This document shows, in pieces, positions 16,335-24,396 of a stretch of DNA of 39,038 bases. Location: NCBI GenBank assembly GCA_902800245.1, contig CADCDY010000044.1:1-39038 (forward strand), written 5' to 3'. Source of the stretch: an uncultured Prevotellaceae bacterium (GTDB taxonomy: Bacteria > Bacteroidota > Bacteroidia > Bacteroidales > Bacteroidaceae). Under the pieces are notes generated by a model. That model ran no database searches. It had not been told where the DNA came from and saw nothing but the letters and a program-made list of their open reading frames with translations. The first letter of the stretch is position 1; every line of letters begins with the position of its first letter. Both the position numbers and the translations under genes were made by a program.

Positions 16335-17320
16335 ATGAAGAATTTGGATTGGGGTAGTCTGTCGTTCGGCTACATGAAGACCGACTACAACGTACGTTGT
16401 TACTACCGTGATGGTAAATGGGGCGAGATTGAGGTCTGCTCCGACGAGTATCTGAACCTCAGGAGGCTTTCGAAGGCTTGAAGGCCTATCGCTGTCCCGA
16501 CGGCAAGGTGCGCATCTTCCGCGTTGACGAGAATGCAGCCCGTCTGCAGAGCACTTGTCGCGGCATCATGATGCCCGAGGTGAGCACAGAGTTGTTCACG
16601 GAGATGGTGAAGAAGGTAGTGCGCTTGAATCAGGAGTGGATTCCCACCTACGAGAGTGGTGCTACGCTCTACATCCGTCCGCTGCTCATCGGTACCAGCG
16701 CACAGGTGGGTGTACATCCCTCGAAGGAGTACTGTTTCCTGATCTTCGTCACCCCCGTAGGCCCGTACTTCAAGGGTGGCTTCGCTGCTAATCCTTACGT
16801 GATTATCCGCGACTACGACCGTTCGGCTCCCCTCGGCACAGGTAAATATAAGGTAGGTGGTAACTACGCTGCCTCTTTGTTCGCCAACAATCTGGCACAC
16901 GAGAAGGGTTACGCCTGCGAGTTCTATCTGGACGCTAAGGAGAAGAAATATATGGACGAGTGCGGTGCCGCCAACTTCTTCGGCATCAAGAACAACACCT
17001 ATATCACCCCGAAGTCAACGTCTATCCTGCCCTCTATCACGAATAAGAGCTTGATGCAGGTAGCTGAGGACCTCGGCATGAAGGTGGAGCGCCGTCCGAT
17101 TCCCGAGGAGGAACTCGAGACCTTCGAGGAGGCAGGTGCATGCGGAACAGCCGCCGTTATTTCACCTATTTCCTATATCGACGACCTCGACACTGGCAAA
17201 CGCTACTCGTTTGGCGAGAAGCCCGGTCCTATGTCGAAGAAACTGTTTGACACCCTGCGCGGCATCCAGTACGGCGAAATCGAAGACAAGCACGGCTGGA
17301 CGACAGTTGTCATTGAGTAA
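16335..17320 (+). CDS. ilvE: Branched-chain amino acid aminotransferase, reading frame broken
   Basis: The gene begins at ATG 16335 (MKNLDWGSLSFGYMKTDYNV) and ends at 17320, but it is read in two frames. The first stops at TGA 16479-16481; the second resumes at about 16460 (QEAFEGLKAYRCPDGKVRIF). In the family, EYLNL is followed by about ten residues (like HIAATCLHYG) before QEAFEG; these are missing, so about 31 nt appear lost at 16459/16460. The rest is intact, with the PLP lysine in GKYKVGGNYAAS and the usual C terminus. The enzyme transfers amino groups between Leu/Ile/Val and 2-oxoglutarate in the cytoplasm. As written the gene could not make a working protein. An assembly or sequencing fault is the likeliest cause. 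Confidence 0.9.
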
Positions 17321-17356
17321 ACTGCTGTTGGCTATTGGCTGTTAGCGATTAGCCAG

Positions 17357-17390
17357 CCAAAAGCTAAAAGCAAAAAGCTAAAAGCAAAAC
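17357..17390. repeat. Short tandem AAAAGCTAAAAGC repeat before trmB
   Basis: AAAAGCTAAAAGC occurs twice with a period of about 14 nt immediately upstream of the trmB start codon. No standard promoter is visible in this gap, so trmB may be read through from ilvE. Confidence 0.6.
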
Positions 17391-18152
17391 ATGGGCAAAG
17401 GCAAACTGGCTAAATTCGCCGATATGGCGACCTACAACAACGTCTTTCAGTACCCTTACGGGGCGCTGAAAGACATTGCTTTTCCCCTGACGGGCCGTTG
17501 GCGCGAGGACTATTTCCATAACGATAATCCTATCATACTGGAGTTGGGTTGCGGCAAGGGAGAATATACTGTCGGGCTTGCAAAGATGTTTCCTGACGTA
17601 AACTTCATCGGCGTCGACATCAAGGGCGCCCGTATGTGGACGGGAGCAACGCAGGCACTGAACGAAGGGCTGAAGAACGTGGCCTTCCTGCGCACGAACA
17701 TCGAAATTATCGACCGCTTCTTTGCCGAGGGCGAAGTGCAGGAAATTTGGCTGACGTTCTGCGACCCGCAGATGAAGAATCCGAGGAAGAGACTGACGTC
17801 GACGTGGTTCCTGGAGCGTTACCGCAAATTCCTGTCGGACGGCGGTTTCGTACACCTGAAGACGGACTCGAACTTTCTGTTTACTTACACGTCTTTGCTA
17901 GTAGAGAAAAATCACCTGCCCGTATTGGTAAAGACCACCGACCTGTATGCTGACGCGTGTAAGGATTCGGTTGCCGCCAGCATCCAGACGTATTACGAAG
18001 GGATGTGGATGGCCCGCGGACTGAACATCAAATACATGAAATTCTGCCTGCCTCGCGACGGAGAACTGACGGATCCCGACGTAGAAATAGAGTTGGACGA
18101 CTACCGCTCGTACCACCGCGACAAGCGCAGCAGCAAGGACAAAGCAAAATAG
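17391..18152 (+). CDS. trmB: tRNA (guanine-N7-)-methyltransferase
   Basis: The 253-residue protein has the SAM-binding motif [20 protein letters not shown], the acidic loop [12 protein letters not shown], and the TrmB-specific segment [15 protein letters not shown]. It ends with [12 protein letters not shown] and a lysine-rich tail. The enzyme methylates G46 in the variable loop of tRNAs. Length and motifs are typical for Bacteroidota, where the segment reads FCDPQ rather than the PDPW of E. coli. The tail (SSKDKAK) is basic and probably disordered. Confidence 0.93.
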   Translation: MGKGKLAKFADMATYNNVFQYPYGALKDIAFPLTGRWREDYFHNDNPIILELGCGKGEYTVGLAKMFPDVNFIGVDIKGARMWTGATQALNEGLKNVAFLRTNIEIIDRFFAEGEVQEIWLTFCDPQMKNPRKRLTSTWFLERYRKFLSDGGFVHLKTDSNFLFTYTSLLVEKNHLPVLVKTTDLYADACKDSVAASIQTYYEGMWMARGLNIKYMKFCLPRDGELTDPDVEIELDDYRSYHRDKRSSKDKAK

Positions 18153-18185
18153 AAACATAATAACAAACCTAAAAAAAGAAAAGTT

Positions 18186-19919
18186 ATGAAAAGAATTATC
18201 TGTATCCTTTTGGCCGCCATGCCACTGCTGGCTATGGCTCAGGGCCGTACAAGTGTTAAGTTGGACGCAGCAGGTCAGCTGGCTTCCAAGATTTTAGAAG
18301 ACGACCGGTTTAAGATTACAGAGCTGAAAGTGAGCGGACCGATGAACGGTGCCGACATCAAACTGTTGCAGCAGATTGTGAACCGCACCAAGGCGAAGGA
18401 AAAGAACGGCGAATGTCTGGTGATGAGTGTCGACCTGTCGGAAGCCATTATCACCGAAGGCAAGGAAGGCATGAAGACCAAGGCCAACGAACTGCCTAAC
18501 GGACTATTCTCGGGAGCCAAGGCACTGACTACGGTCGTATTGCCACAGAACATTATCAATATCAGCAAGAGCTGTTTCGAGGACTGCAAGGCGTTGGTAA
18601 CGATGACGATCCCCGAGACCGTCACCACTATCGATAATGCCGCATTCAAGAACTGCGAGAGCCTGTCGGCCATTAGCATTCCAGGCTACGTGACCAGCAT
18701 TGGCAGCGAGGCTTTCGAGGATTGCAAGACGCTGGCCATCATTGAGATTCCCGCCAATGTCAAGGAGATGGGTACGCAGGTCTTCAAGGACTGTAAGTCG
18801 CTCACCACCGCCAACATTCTTGCTCCGCTGAAGAAGCTGGACAACGAGACGTTCCGCAACTGCGAGAGTCTGGCCGACATACAGCTGCCCGAGACGCTGC
18901 AGGAGATTGACAACAACGTATTCCAGGGCTGCAAGAGCCTGACTACCGTAGTTTTGCCCGACGCTACCAACGAACTCGGCAGCTCGGCTTTCGAGAATTG
19001 TAAGAGCCTTAATTCCATCCGTATGCAAGGTGTGAGAAAGATTGGAAGCTACACATTCCAAGACTGCAGCTCGTTGCAAGAAGTTGGTTTCGAAAGCCTC
19101 TCAAAGATGGGAAGCTCCGCATTCCAGAACTGTAACAGCCTGACCACCGTCGTGCTGCAAGGTTCGCTGGACGACATCAGCAGTGATGCCTTCAAGGGCT
19201 GTTCGAACCTCAGCAACATCAATATCCCTGGAACCGTAAAGACAATCAAGAACAACGCGTTTGACGGCTGCCGCTCGCTGAACGCCATTGAACTGCCCAG
19301 CAGTCTGACAAAGATTGAGAGCGAAGCATTCGAGGGCAGCGGTCTGACCAGCATCAACATCCCCACGATGGTGAAGAGCATTGGCAACTCCGCTTTCGAA
19401 AAGTGCAGCCAGTTGACAAACGCCAACATCGGCGGATTCATCGAGGAAGTTCCCAACGGTCTGTTCAATGGTTGCTCAAGCCTGACGAGCGTCTCGCTGC
19501 CTAACACCGTGAAGAAGATTGGCACGAAGGCCTTCCAAGGCTGCATCGCCATGACTGGCATCACGCTGCCCGCCGCCTTGTTGACGATTGGCGACGACGC
19601 TTTCGAGAAGTGCACATCGCTGACTGAGATTAAGATTCCCGTAGCCGTGACAAGCATCGGCAGCGACGCTTTCTACGAGTGCTCGATGCTGACACGCGTG
19701 GAACTGTCGGCAGCCTTGAAGAAAATCGGTGGCTCTGCATTCCAGAAATGCCCGATGCTGCGCGAGGTCGTGCTGAACTGCCCGACGCCGCCATCTATCT
19801 CGAAGAGCACGTTCAAGGACGTGGCAGCTACATTCCTGATTCCTACTGGCAGCAAGCCCTTGTATAACAACGACAAGGACTGGCAGAAACTTGCCACGAA
19901 GGAGAAGACAATAATGTAA
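18186..19919 (+). CDS. Secreted BspA-like leucine-rich repeat protein
   Basis: This 577-residue protein has a signal peptide (MKRIICILLAAMPLLAMAQ) and, from about residue 95 to 550, a long row of 22-23-residue LRR_5 repeats of the BspA type. The pattern is IxIPxxVxxIGxxAFxxCxSLxx (examples: SIGSEAFEDCKTLAIIEIPA and TIGDDAFEKCTSLTEIKIPV). BspA-like proteins of oral and gut Bacteroidota sit on the surface and bind host or bacterial proteins; this function is family knowledge, not visible here. There is no C-terminal sorting domain. It lies 33 nt after trmB and 5 nt before mrp. Strong codon-level repetition makes recombination within the gene plausible. Confidence 0.9.
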   Translation: MKRIICILLAAMPLLAMAQGRTSVKLDAAGQLASKILEDDRFKITELKVSGPMNGADIKLLQQIVNRTKAKEKNGECLVMSVDLSEAIITEGKEGMKTKANELPNGLFSGAKALTTVVLPQNIINISKSCFEDCKALVTMTIPETVTTIDNAAFKNCESLSAISIPGYVTSIGSEAFEDCKTLAIIEIPANVKEMGTQVFKDCKSLTTANILAPLKKLDNETFRNCESLADIQLPETLQEIDNNVFQGCKSLTTVVLPDATNELGSSAFENCKSLNSIRMQGVRKIGSYTFQDCSSLQEVGFESLSKMGSSAFQNCNSLTTVVLQGSLDDISSDAFKGCSNLSNINIPGTVKTIKNNAFDGCRSLNAIELPSSLTKIESEAFEGSGLTSINIPTMVKSIGNSAFEKCSQLTNANIGGFIEEVPNGLFNGCSSLTSVSLPNTVKKIGTKAFQGCIAMTGITLPAALLTIGDDAFEKCTSLTEIKIPVAVTSIGSDAFYECSMLTRVELSAALKKIGGSAFQKCPMLREVVLNCPTPPSISKSTFKDVAATFLIPTGSKPLYNNDKDWQKLATKEKTIM

Positions 19920-19924
19920 ACCAC

Positions 19925-21091
19925 ATGACATTATACCCTAAGATTATTATGGACGCGCTGGCGACGGTAACGTACGCCGGCACGAAGAAGAACCTCGTGG
20001 AGAGCGGGATGGTGGCGGACCAGCCGGCCGTCAGCGCGCCTGAGAGGGAGGGCGAGCCGTGGCGCGTGACGGTGGTATTGGAGTTTCCGCGGGAAACCGA
20101 TCCGTTTCTGAAGTCGACGGTCAAGGCCGCGGAAGCAGCGATAAAGTACCACTGCGCACGGATTGCCGGCGAGGAAACTGCCGACCGCGGACAAAGCGCG
20201 AAAAACGTCGAGGTGACGATTCAGACCGAGTTCAAATCGAAGCCGCGGCCAACGGGCGACCAATTGTTGAGCGGCGTCAAAAATATCATCGCCGTGAGCA
20301 GCGGCAAGGGCGGCGTAGGCAAGAGCACGGTGTCGGCGAACCTCGCCATCGCGCTGGCTCGCCTGGGTTACAAGGTCGGGCTGCTTGACTGCGACATTTT
20401 CGGCCCTTCGATGCCGAAGATGTTCCACGTCGAGGACGAGCGGCCGTACGCTGTCAAAGTGGACGGACGCGACTTGATCTGTCCGATTGAGGCGTATGGT
20501 GTGAAAATGCTGTCAATAGGTTTCTTCGTCTCGCCCGATACCGCGACGCTGTGGCGCGGCGGCATGGCGACGAGCGCGCTAAAGCAGTTGATTGCTGACG
20601 CCGATTGGGGCGAGTTGGATTACTTTATCCTTGACACGCCGCCAGGCACGAGCGACATCCATCTGACACTACTGCAAACGCTGGCCATCACCGGCGCCGT
20701 CATCGTCTCGACGCCGCAGCAGGTTGCGCTGGCCGACGCTCGCAAGGGTATCGACATGTATCGCAACGAGAAAGTGAACGTGCCCATCCTCGGCTTGGTG
20801 GAGAACATGGCTTGGTTTACGCCTGCCGAACTGCCGGAGAACCGCTACTACATTTTCGGCAAGGAGGGCTGCAAGCGTCTTGCCGAAGAGATGGACGTTC
20901 CGTTGCTGGCGCAGATTCCGCTGGTGCAGAGCATCTGCGAGAGCGGTGATGCCGGTGAGCCGGCCGCGACGAGCAGCGACACCGCCACGGGCCTGGCGTT
21001 CATCAACCTGGCGCAGGCCGTTGTCACCGTTGTGAACCGCCGTAACCGCGAGTTGCCGAAGACGCACATCGTCGGTGTGAAAAAGACTTAA
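19925..21091 (+). CDS. mrp: Mrp/NBP35-family P-loop ATPase (iron-sulfur carrier type)
   Basis: The 388-residue protein has an N-terminal region like the MIP18/DUF59 domain and a C-terminal deviant Walker A P-loop GKGGVGKST (residues 127-135), followed by [17 protein letters not shown] and the switch [15 protein letters not shown]. ApbC/Mrp proteins carry and deliver Fe-S clusters. The usual CXXC cluster ligands after VENM are absent: the segment reads [18 protein letters not shown]. This substitution recurs in Bacteroidota from memory, so it may use other ligands or have another role. The start at MTLYPKII is reasonable; the gene lies 5 nt after the LRR gene. Confidence 0.9.
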   Translation: MTLYPKIIMDALATVTYAGTKKNLVESGMVADQPAVSAPEREGEPWRVTVVLEFPRETDPFLKSTVKAAEAAIKYHCARIAGEETADRGQSAKNVEVTIQTEFKSKPRPTGDQLLSGVKNIIAVSSGKGGVGKSTVSANLAIALARLGYKVGLLDCDIFGPSMPKMFHVEDERPYAVKVDGRDLICPIEAYGVKMLSIGFFVSPDTATLWRGGMATSALKQLIADADWGELDYFILDTPPGTSDIHLTLLQTLAITGAVIVSTPQQVALADARKGIDMYRNEKVNVPILGLVENMAWFTPAELPENRYYIFGKEGCKRLAEEMDVPLLAQIPLVQSICESGDAGEPAATSSDTATGLAFINLAQAVVTVVNRRNRELPKTHIVGVKKT

Positions 21092-21130
21092 ATATTCATC
21101 GGCCTCGGCGCAAATTCCAATTAAAAATAG

Positions 21131-21138
21131 TAACTTTG
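21131..21138 (+). promoter_or_regulatory. Putative promoter -7 box for pgk
   Basis: TAACTTTG matches TAnnTTTG, 51 nt before the ATG at 21190. The -33 region is not a clear match. Confidence 0.55.
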
Positions 21139-21189
21139 CAATCGTTTCCAAACGAGATTCATTACACATTATTTAAAATACTAAGCATT

Positions 21190-22436
21190 ATGACAATTAA
21201 CGAATTCAACTTTGCCGGTAAGAAGGCAATCGTACGTGTAGACTTCAACGTACCCCTGGACGAGAATGGTAAGATTACAGACCCACGCTGAAGAAGATTC
21301 TGGCTGACGGCGGTGCAACGATCATCATGTCGCACATGGGCAAGCCCAAGGGTAAGGTGGACAAGAAGAAGTCGCTGGGCCAGATTCGCGAGGCCGTAGA
21401 GAAGGCGCTCGGCGTTCCCGTGGCTTTCGCTCCCGACTGCGCCAAGGCTCAGGCCGAGGCCGCCGCTTTGAAAATGGGTGAGGCGCTGCTGCTGGAGAAC
21501 CTGCGTTTCTATCCTGAGGAAGAGGGCAAGCCCGTGGGAATCGATAAGGCCGATCCCGCCTACGACGAGGCTAAGAAGGCTATGAAAGCTAGCCAAAAGG
21601 AGTTTGCCAAGACGCTGGCTTCTTACGCTGACTGCTACGTGATGGACGCCTTCGGTACCGCTCACCGCAAACACGCCAGTACGGCTGTCATCGCCGACTA
21701 CTTCGACGCCGACAACAAGATGCTCGGCCTGCTGATGGAAAAGGAAGTTCAGGCCGTAGACAACGTGCTGTCGAACATCAAGCGCCCGTTTGTGGCCATC
21801 ATGGGCGGCTCTAAGGTTTCTTCGAAGATTGGAATCATCGAGAACCTCCTCGGCAAGGTGGACAAGCTGATATTGTGCGGCGGTATGACGTATACTTTCG
21901 CAAAGGCTCACGGCGGCGAGATTGGCGACTCAATCGTGGAGATGGACAAGCTGGACGTCGCACTGGGCGTCGAGGAACTGGCCAAGAAGAACGGCGTGGA
22001 GCTGGTGCTCGGCTCTGACTGCACCGCTACGAACGGTCTGGATTTCGATACGATGACGGTGAAGGCTGGCGCAGAAATCATTACTTGCCCCGCTAACAAG
22101 GTTCCCGCAGGCTTCGAGGGCGTCGACGCCGGTCCGGAGAGCCAGAAGGCTTTCGCCGAGGCTATCAACGGCGCGAAGACTATCCTGTGGAACGGCCCTG
22201 CCGGCGTGTTCGAGTGCGACACGTTCACTCCCGGTTCGCGTGCCATTGGCGACGCTATCGCAAAGGCTACTGCCGAGGGCGCATTCTCGCTGATTGGCGG
22301 TGGCGACTCGGTTGCTTGTGTCAATAAGTTCGGTCTGGCCGACAAGGTAAGCTACATCTCTACCGGCGGCGGTGCACTGCTCGAGGCCATCGAGGGTAAG
22401 GTGCTGCCAGGCGTAGCAGCTATCAAGGGCGAGTAG
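21190..22436 (+). CDS. pgk: Phosphoglycerate kinase, reading frame broken
   Basis: The gene starts at ATG 21190 ([20 protein letters not shown]) and ends at TAG 22436, but the first frame stops at TGA 21289-21291. The second frame, in phase with [20 protein letters not shown], runs to the end. In the family, ITD is followed by DTRIRAAL before PTLKK; those eight residues, including substrate-site residues, are missing. Comparing the codons suggests a 25-nt loss at about 21280-21283. The rest is complete, with [20 protein letters not shown], the nucleotide-binding end [17 protein letters not shown] and the terminal AAIKGE. Phosphoglycerate kinase makes ATP in glycolysis and is normally essential, so an assembly error is more likely than a real null. 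Its 3' end is the source of the 45-nt repeats that follow. Confidence 0.92.
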
Positions 22437-22525
22437 TTCCCTTGATAAGGTGCATAAAATGCAGCTATCAAGGGCGAGTAGTTCCCTTGATAAGGTGCAT
22501 AAAATGCAGCTATCAAGGGCGAGTA
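22416..22525. repeat. 45-nt tandem repeat made from the pgk 3' end (2.4 units)
   Basis: The unit starts GCAGCTATCAAGGGCGAGTA (last codons and stop of pgk) and continues with GTTCCCTTGATAAGGTGCAT and AAAAT. Unit 1 is 22416-22460, unit 2 is 22461-22505, and a 20-nt third part ends at 22525. Each full unit can fold an 8-bp hairpin (ATCAAGGG/CCCTTGAT). The stop codon is thus repeated three times. Confidence 0.93.
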
Positions 22526-22530
22526 AAAGT

Positions 22531-22562
22531 AATTGATAATTGACAATTGACAATTGACAATT
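22531..22562. repeat. Short ATTGACA tandem repeat
   Basis: AATTGATAATTGACAATTG is followed by further ATTGACA units (period 8 nt). The TTG used as start codon of the next gene (22554) lies inside it. Confidence 0.75.
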
Positions 22563-23483
22563 AAGTTGAAACGTATTATAATCGCGATAACGATGGCCGC
22601 GGCGCTCAGCGCTTGCGGCCATCGTGCTTCTACGGCGGACGTAGCGGCAGAGGACAGCGTGGATTATACGGCGACCGAATCGCCGTACATTGTGCGCGTC
22701 GATTCCGTTGATGCGCAATCGGCGCTCAGTATGGACACCATCCGCATCGAGCGCAGCGACAAGATGGCGGAAGTATCGCTGCTGGTGCAATGGCCCACGG
22801 ACGGCGACTCGGCGCTGGTCCGCAGCGTCCGTCAGTTCATTTGCGACGTCTGCGGCATCCGTAACGCGGCGTTCCAGGGCTCGCGGGCCGAGTGGCGTGA
22901 CGTCGTTGACACAGAATACAACGGACTTGTGGAGGGATGGCAGGGTACGTACGGCGACAGCGAGGATGGCGGACCGTCGTTCTCGTCATCCACTGACGTC
23001 CGGCTGCTGGCCGAGACCGCGGGGTTCGTCACCATGTACGGCGAGGCGTCCAGCTATACTGGCGGAGCGCACGGAATGGCGGTACACGTCGGCCGGACGT
23101 TCCGCAAGGGCGACGGCCGCGCCATAGGCTACGAGACGGAACAGGACGACCACTTCGACGTGGTGCACAAGGACGACAACCTGTTTGCCGATATCCATTC
23201 GGACGCGCTCTACAAGCTCATCAAGGGCGGCGTGTACGACTACTTCAAGGCGTGCGGACAGCCGATGAGGGACGACGACGAGCTGTCCGCCTTCCTGCAG
23301 GTGGACAACGTGAACCGCATCCCGCTGCCGGGCAACGCTCCGTACTGGACGAAGACGGGCATCGTGTTCTGCTACACGCAGTACGAGATAGCGCCGTACG
23401 CTGCCGGTATGATTACGTTCGAGATTCCCTACGACCGCATCCGCGAATTCCTGACCGACGAAGCCGCGTCGCTCATTCCCTGA
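22554..23483 (+). CDS. DUF3298-like lipoprotein (RsiV C-terminal type)
   Basis: The protein (309 residues from TTG 22554, or 305 from TTG 22566) has a lipoprotein signal (IIIAITMAAALSAC) and about 285 residues of mature sequence. The section from about residue 165 resembles DUF3298/RsiV-like domains: SSYTGGAHGMAVHVGRTF, a tyrosine/glycine-rich part and the ending YEIAPYAAGMITFEIPYDRI. RsiV-type domains bind lysozyme in some Firmicutes; in Bacteroidota the function is not established. No in-frame ATG fits a complete signal peptide, so a TTG start is inferred; the signal peptide supports it. The gene is GC-rich and bounded on both sides by tandem repeats. Confidence 0.78.
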   Translation: MTIKLKRIIIAITMAAALSACGHRASTADVAAEDSVDYTATESPYIVRVDSVDAQSALSMDTIRIERSDKMAEVSLLVQWPTDGDSALVRSVRQFICDVCGIRNAAFQGSRAEWRDVVDTEYNGLVEGWQGTYGDSEDGGPSFSSSTDVRLLAETAGFVTMYGEASSYTGGAHGMAVHVGRTFRKGDGRAIGYETEQDDHFDVVHKDDNLFADIHSDALYKLIKGGVYDYFKACGQPMRDDDELSAFLQVDNVNRIPLPGNAPYWTKTGIVFCYTQYEIAPYAAGMITFEIPYDRIREFLTDEAASLIP

Positions 23484-23484
23484 C

Positions 23485-23572
23485 GTAGTCACGGTAACAG
23501 ACTGAGGCAGTCACGGCAACAGACTGAGGCAGTCAAGGTAACTGACTGAGGCAGTCAAGGTAACTGACTCCG
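23485..23572. repeat. 22-nt tandem array, 4 units
   Basis: Units start at 23485, 23507, 23529 and 23551, for example GCAGTCAAGGTAACTGACTG. Inside a unit, CAGTCA pairs with TGACTG. The array starts one base after the lipoprotein stop codon. Confidence 0.9.
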
Positions 23573-23629
23573 AGTGTTAAGATAACATAAAATCCCTGCG
23601 CGATTGGTACAACGTGCGGGGATATTTCG

Positions 23630-23637
23630 TATATTTG
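23630..23637 (+). promoter_or_regulatory. Putative -7 box for the HU-HIG gene
   Basis: TATATTTG matches TAnnTTTG. A weak TTGG lies about 22 bp upstream. The distance to the start codon at 23880 is long (243 nt). Confidence 0.5.
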
Positions 23638-23664
23638 CAGAAGAGAGCCAGTAGCGGCATTTTG

Positions 23665-23726
23665 GAGTTAGTACTGAAACTCCGCCGAGTTACTACTGAA
23701 ACTCCGCCGAGTTGCTATAGTAACTC
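23665..23726. repeat. 22-nt tandem repeat, about 2.8 units
   Basis: GAGTTAGTACTGAAACTCCG (23665) and GAGTTACTACTGAAACTCCG (23687) are followed by a diverged third unit (GAGTTGCTATAGTAACTC). Within each unit GAGTT pairs with AACTC. Confidence 0.85.
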
Positions 23727-23753
23727 AAAATCGGGGGTATGGAAACAGACTAA

Positions 23754-23786
23754 TCTCTTACCTCTCACCTCTCACCACTCACCTCT
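23754..23786. repeat. CCTCTCACCTCTCACC-type dispersed repeat, copy 2 (inverted)
   Basis: This is the reverse complement of 14743-14775 at 30 of 33 positions. Confidence 0.7.
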
Positions 23787-23879
23787 AGAAAGTGAGCTTG
23801 TGAAACATGCGAAACTTGAATAAATCTATATACTGAGAGTATTAAAATGATATGTTTAAATTACAAAACCTATTGAATT

Positions 23880-24386
23880 ATGGCTAAGGTAAAGTACACA
23901 GTGAAAGAAAACACAAAGATGGGGACGCACAGTTTCTATGCCGTCCCGGTGGTGAACGGCTCGCTGGACTTCATGGAGGTCTGCGAGGAGGCTTGCGAGA
24001 ACACCTCGATCGAGCCGTCGCTGATGCGCGCGGCGGTGGCGGAGTACATGAAGGCGGTGAAGCGCAACGTGCTGAAGGGTTTCCGCTGCGCCGTGGGCGA
24101 GCAGTTCCTGTTCGTATATCCGAACCTGATGGCCTCGCTGAAGGACAAGAAGGATGTGCAGGGCAACATCCTGGAGGTGGCGACTATCGAGAAATTCACA
24201 CTTGCCGGAGCAAAGTCGCGCCTCGGGGCGTCGGTCAGCCCGAAGTACAGCGCGCAGTTTGCGGCCGAGGTGTCGTGGCAGCGCGTCGATGCATCGGGCG
24301 CAGCGGTCGAGGACGAGGACATTACCGACGGAGGTGACACTCCCGGCGGTGGCGGTGGCGGCGAAGAAGGTGCCGACCAGAATTAA
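23880..24386 (+). CDS. HU-HIG family DNA-binding protein with Gly-rich tail
   Basis: The 168-residue protein starts MAKVKYTVKENTKMGTHSFY and matches the HU-like fold of Bacteroidota DNA-binding proteins (HU domain with an Ig, winged-helix or Gly-rich extension). The core, residues about 1-125, has the two-helix dimer part (ACENTSIEPSLMRAAVAEYM) and the beta-arm part (VLKGFRCAVGEQFLFVYPNL). The C-terminal 25-30 residues are acidic and glycine-rich (DTPGGGGGGEEG), with no visible fold. Such proteins bind and bend DNA as nucleoid components; regulation of particular loci is unknown. It has a separate upstream promoter candidate and a repeat-filled leader. It is convergent with the methyltransferase gene, 10 nt away. 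Confidence 0.85.
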   Translation: MAKVKYTVKENTKMGTHSFYAVPVVNGSLDFMEVCEEACENTSIEPSLMRAAVAEYMKAVKRNVLKGFRCAVGEQFLFVYPNLMASLKDKKDVQGNILEVATIEKFTLAGAKSRLGASVSPKYSAQFAAEVSWQRVDASGAAVEDEDITDGGDTPGGGGGGEEGADQN

Positions 24387-24396
24387 AGATTAGAGA

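Larger units (their letters stand above)
23484..23879. other. Non-coding region with two 22-nt arrays, a promoter and a dispersed repeat
   Basis: This 396-nt gap holds, in order: a 22-nt array (23485-23572), an imperfect GC-rich hairpin around 23593-23625, a -7 box at 23630, a second 22-nt array from 23665 to about 23726, and the CCTCTCACCTCTCACC repeat (23754-23786). The last 90 nt before the HU-HIG gene is AT-rich. If the -7 box is used, the HU-HIG mRNA leader would be about 235 nt and would carry the second array. Confidence 0.75.

Noticed and set aside
21280-21291. Programmed frameshift in pgk or ilvE
   Set aside because: A frameshift alone would not explain the missing conserved residues; real bases are absent at each junction.
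23589-23626. Rho-independent terminator after the DUF3298 lipoprotein
   Set aside because: The GC-rich hairpin is imperfect, the loop is long and there is no T run; the signal is too weak to call.
23485-23726. CRISPR array
   Set aside because: The 22-nt units are adjacent with no spacers, and no cas genes are present in the window.
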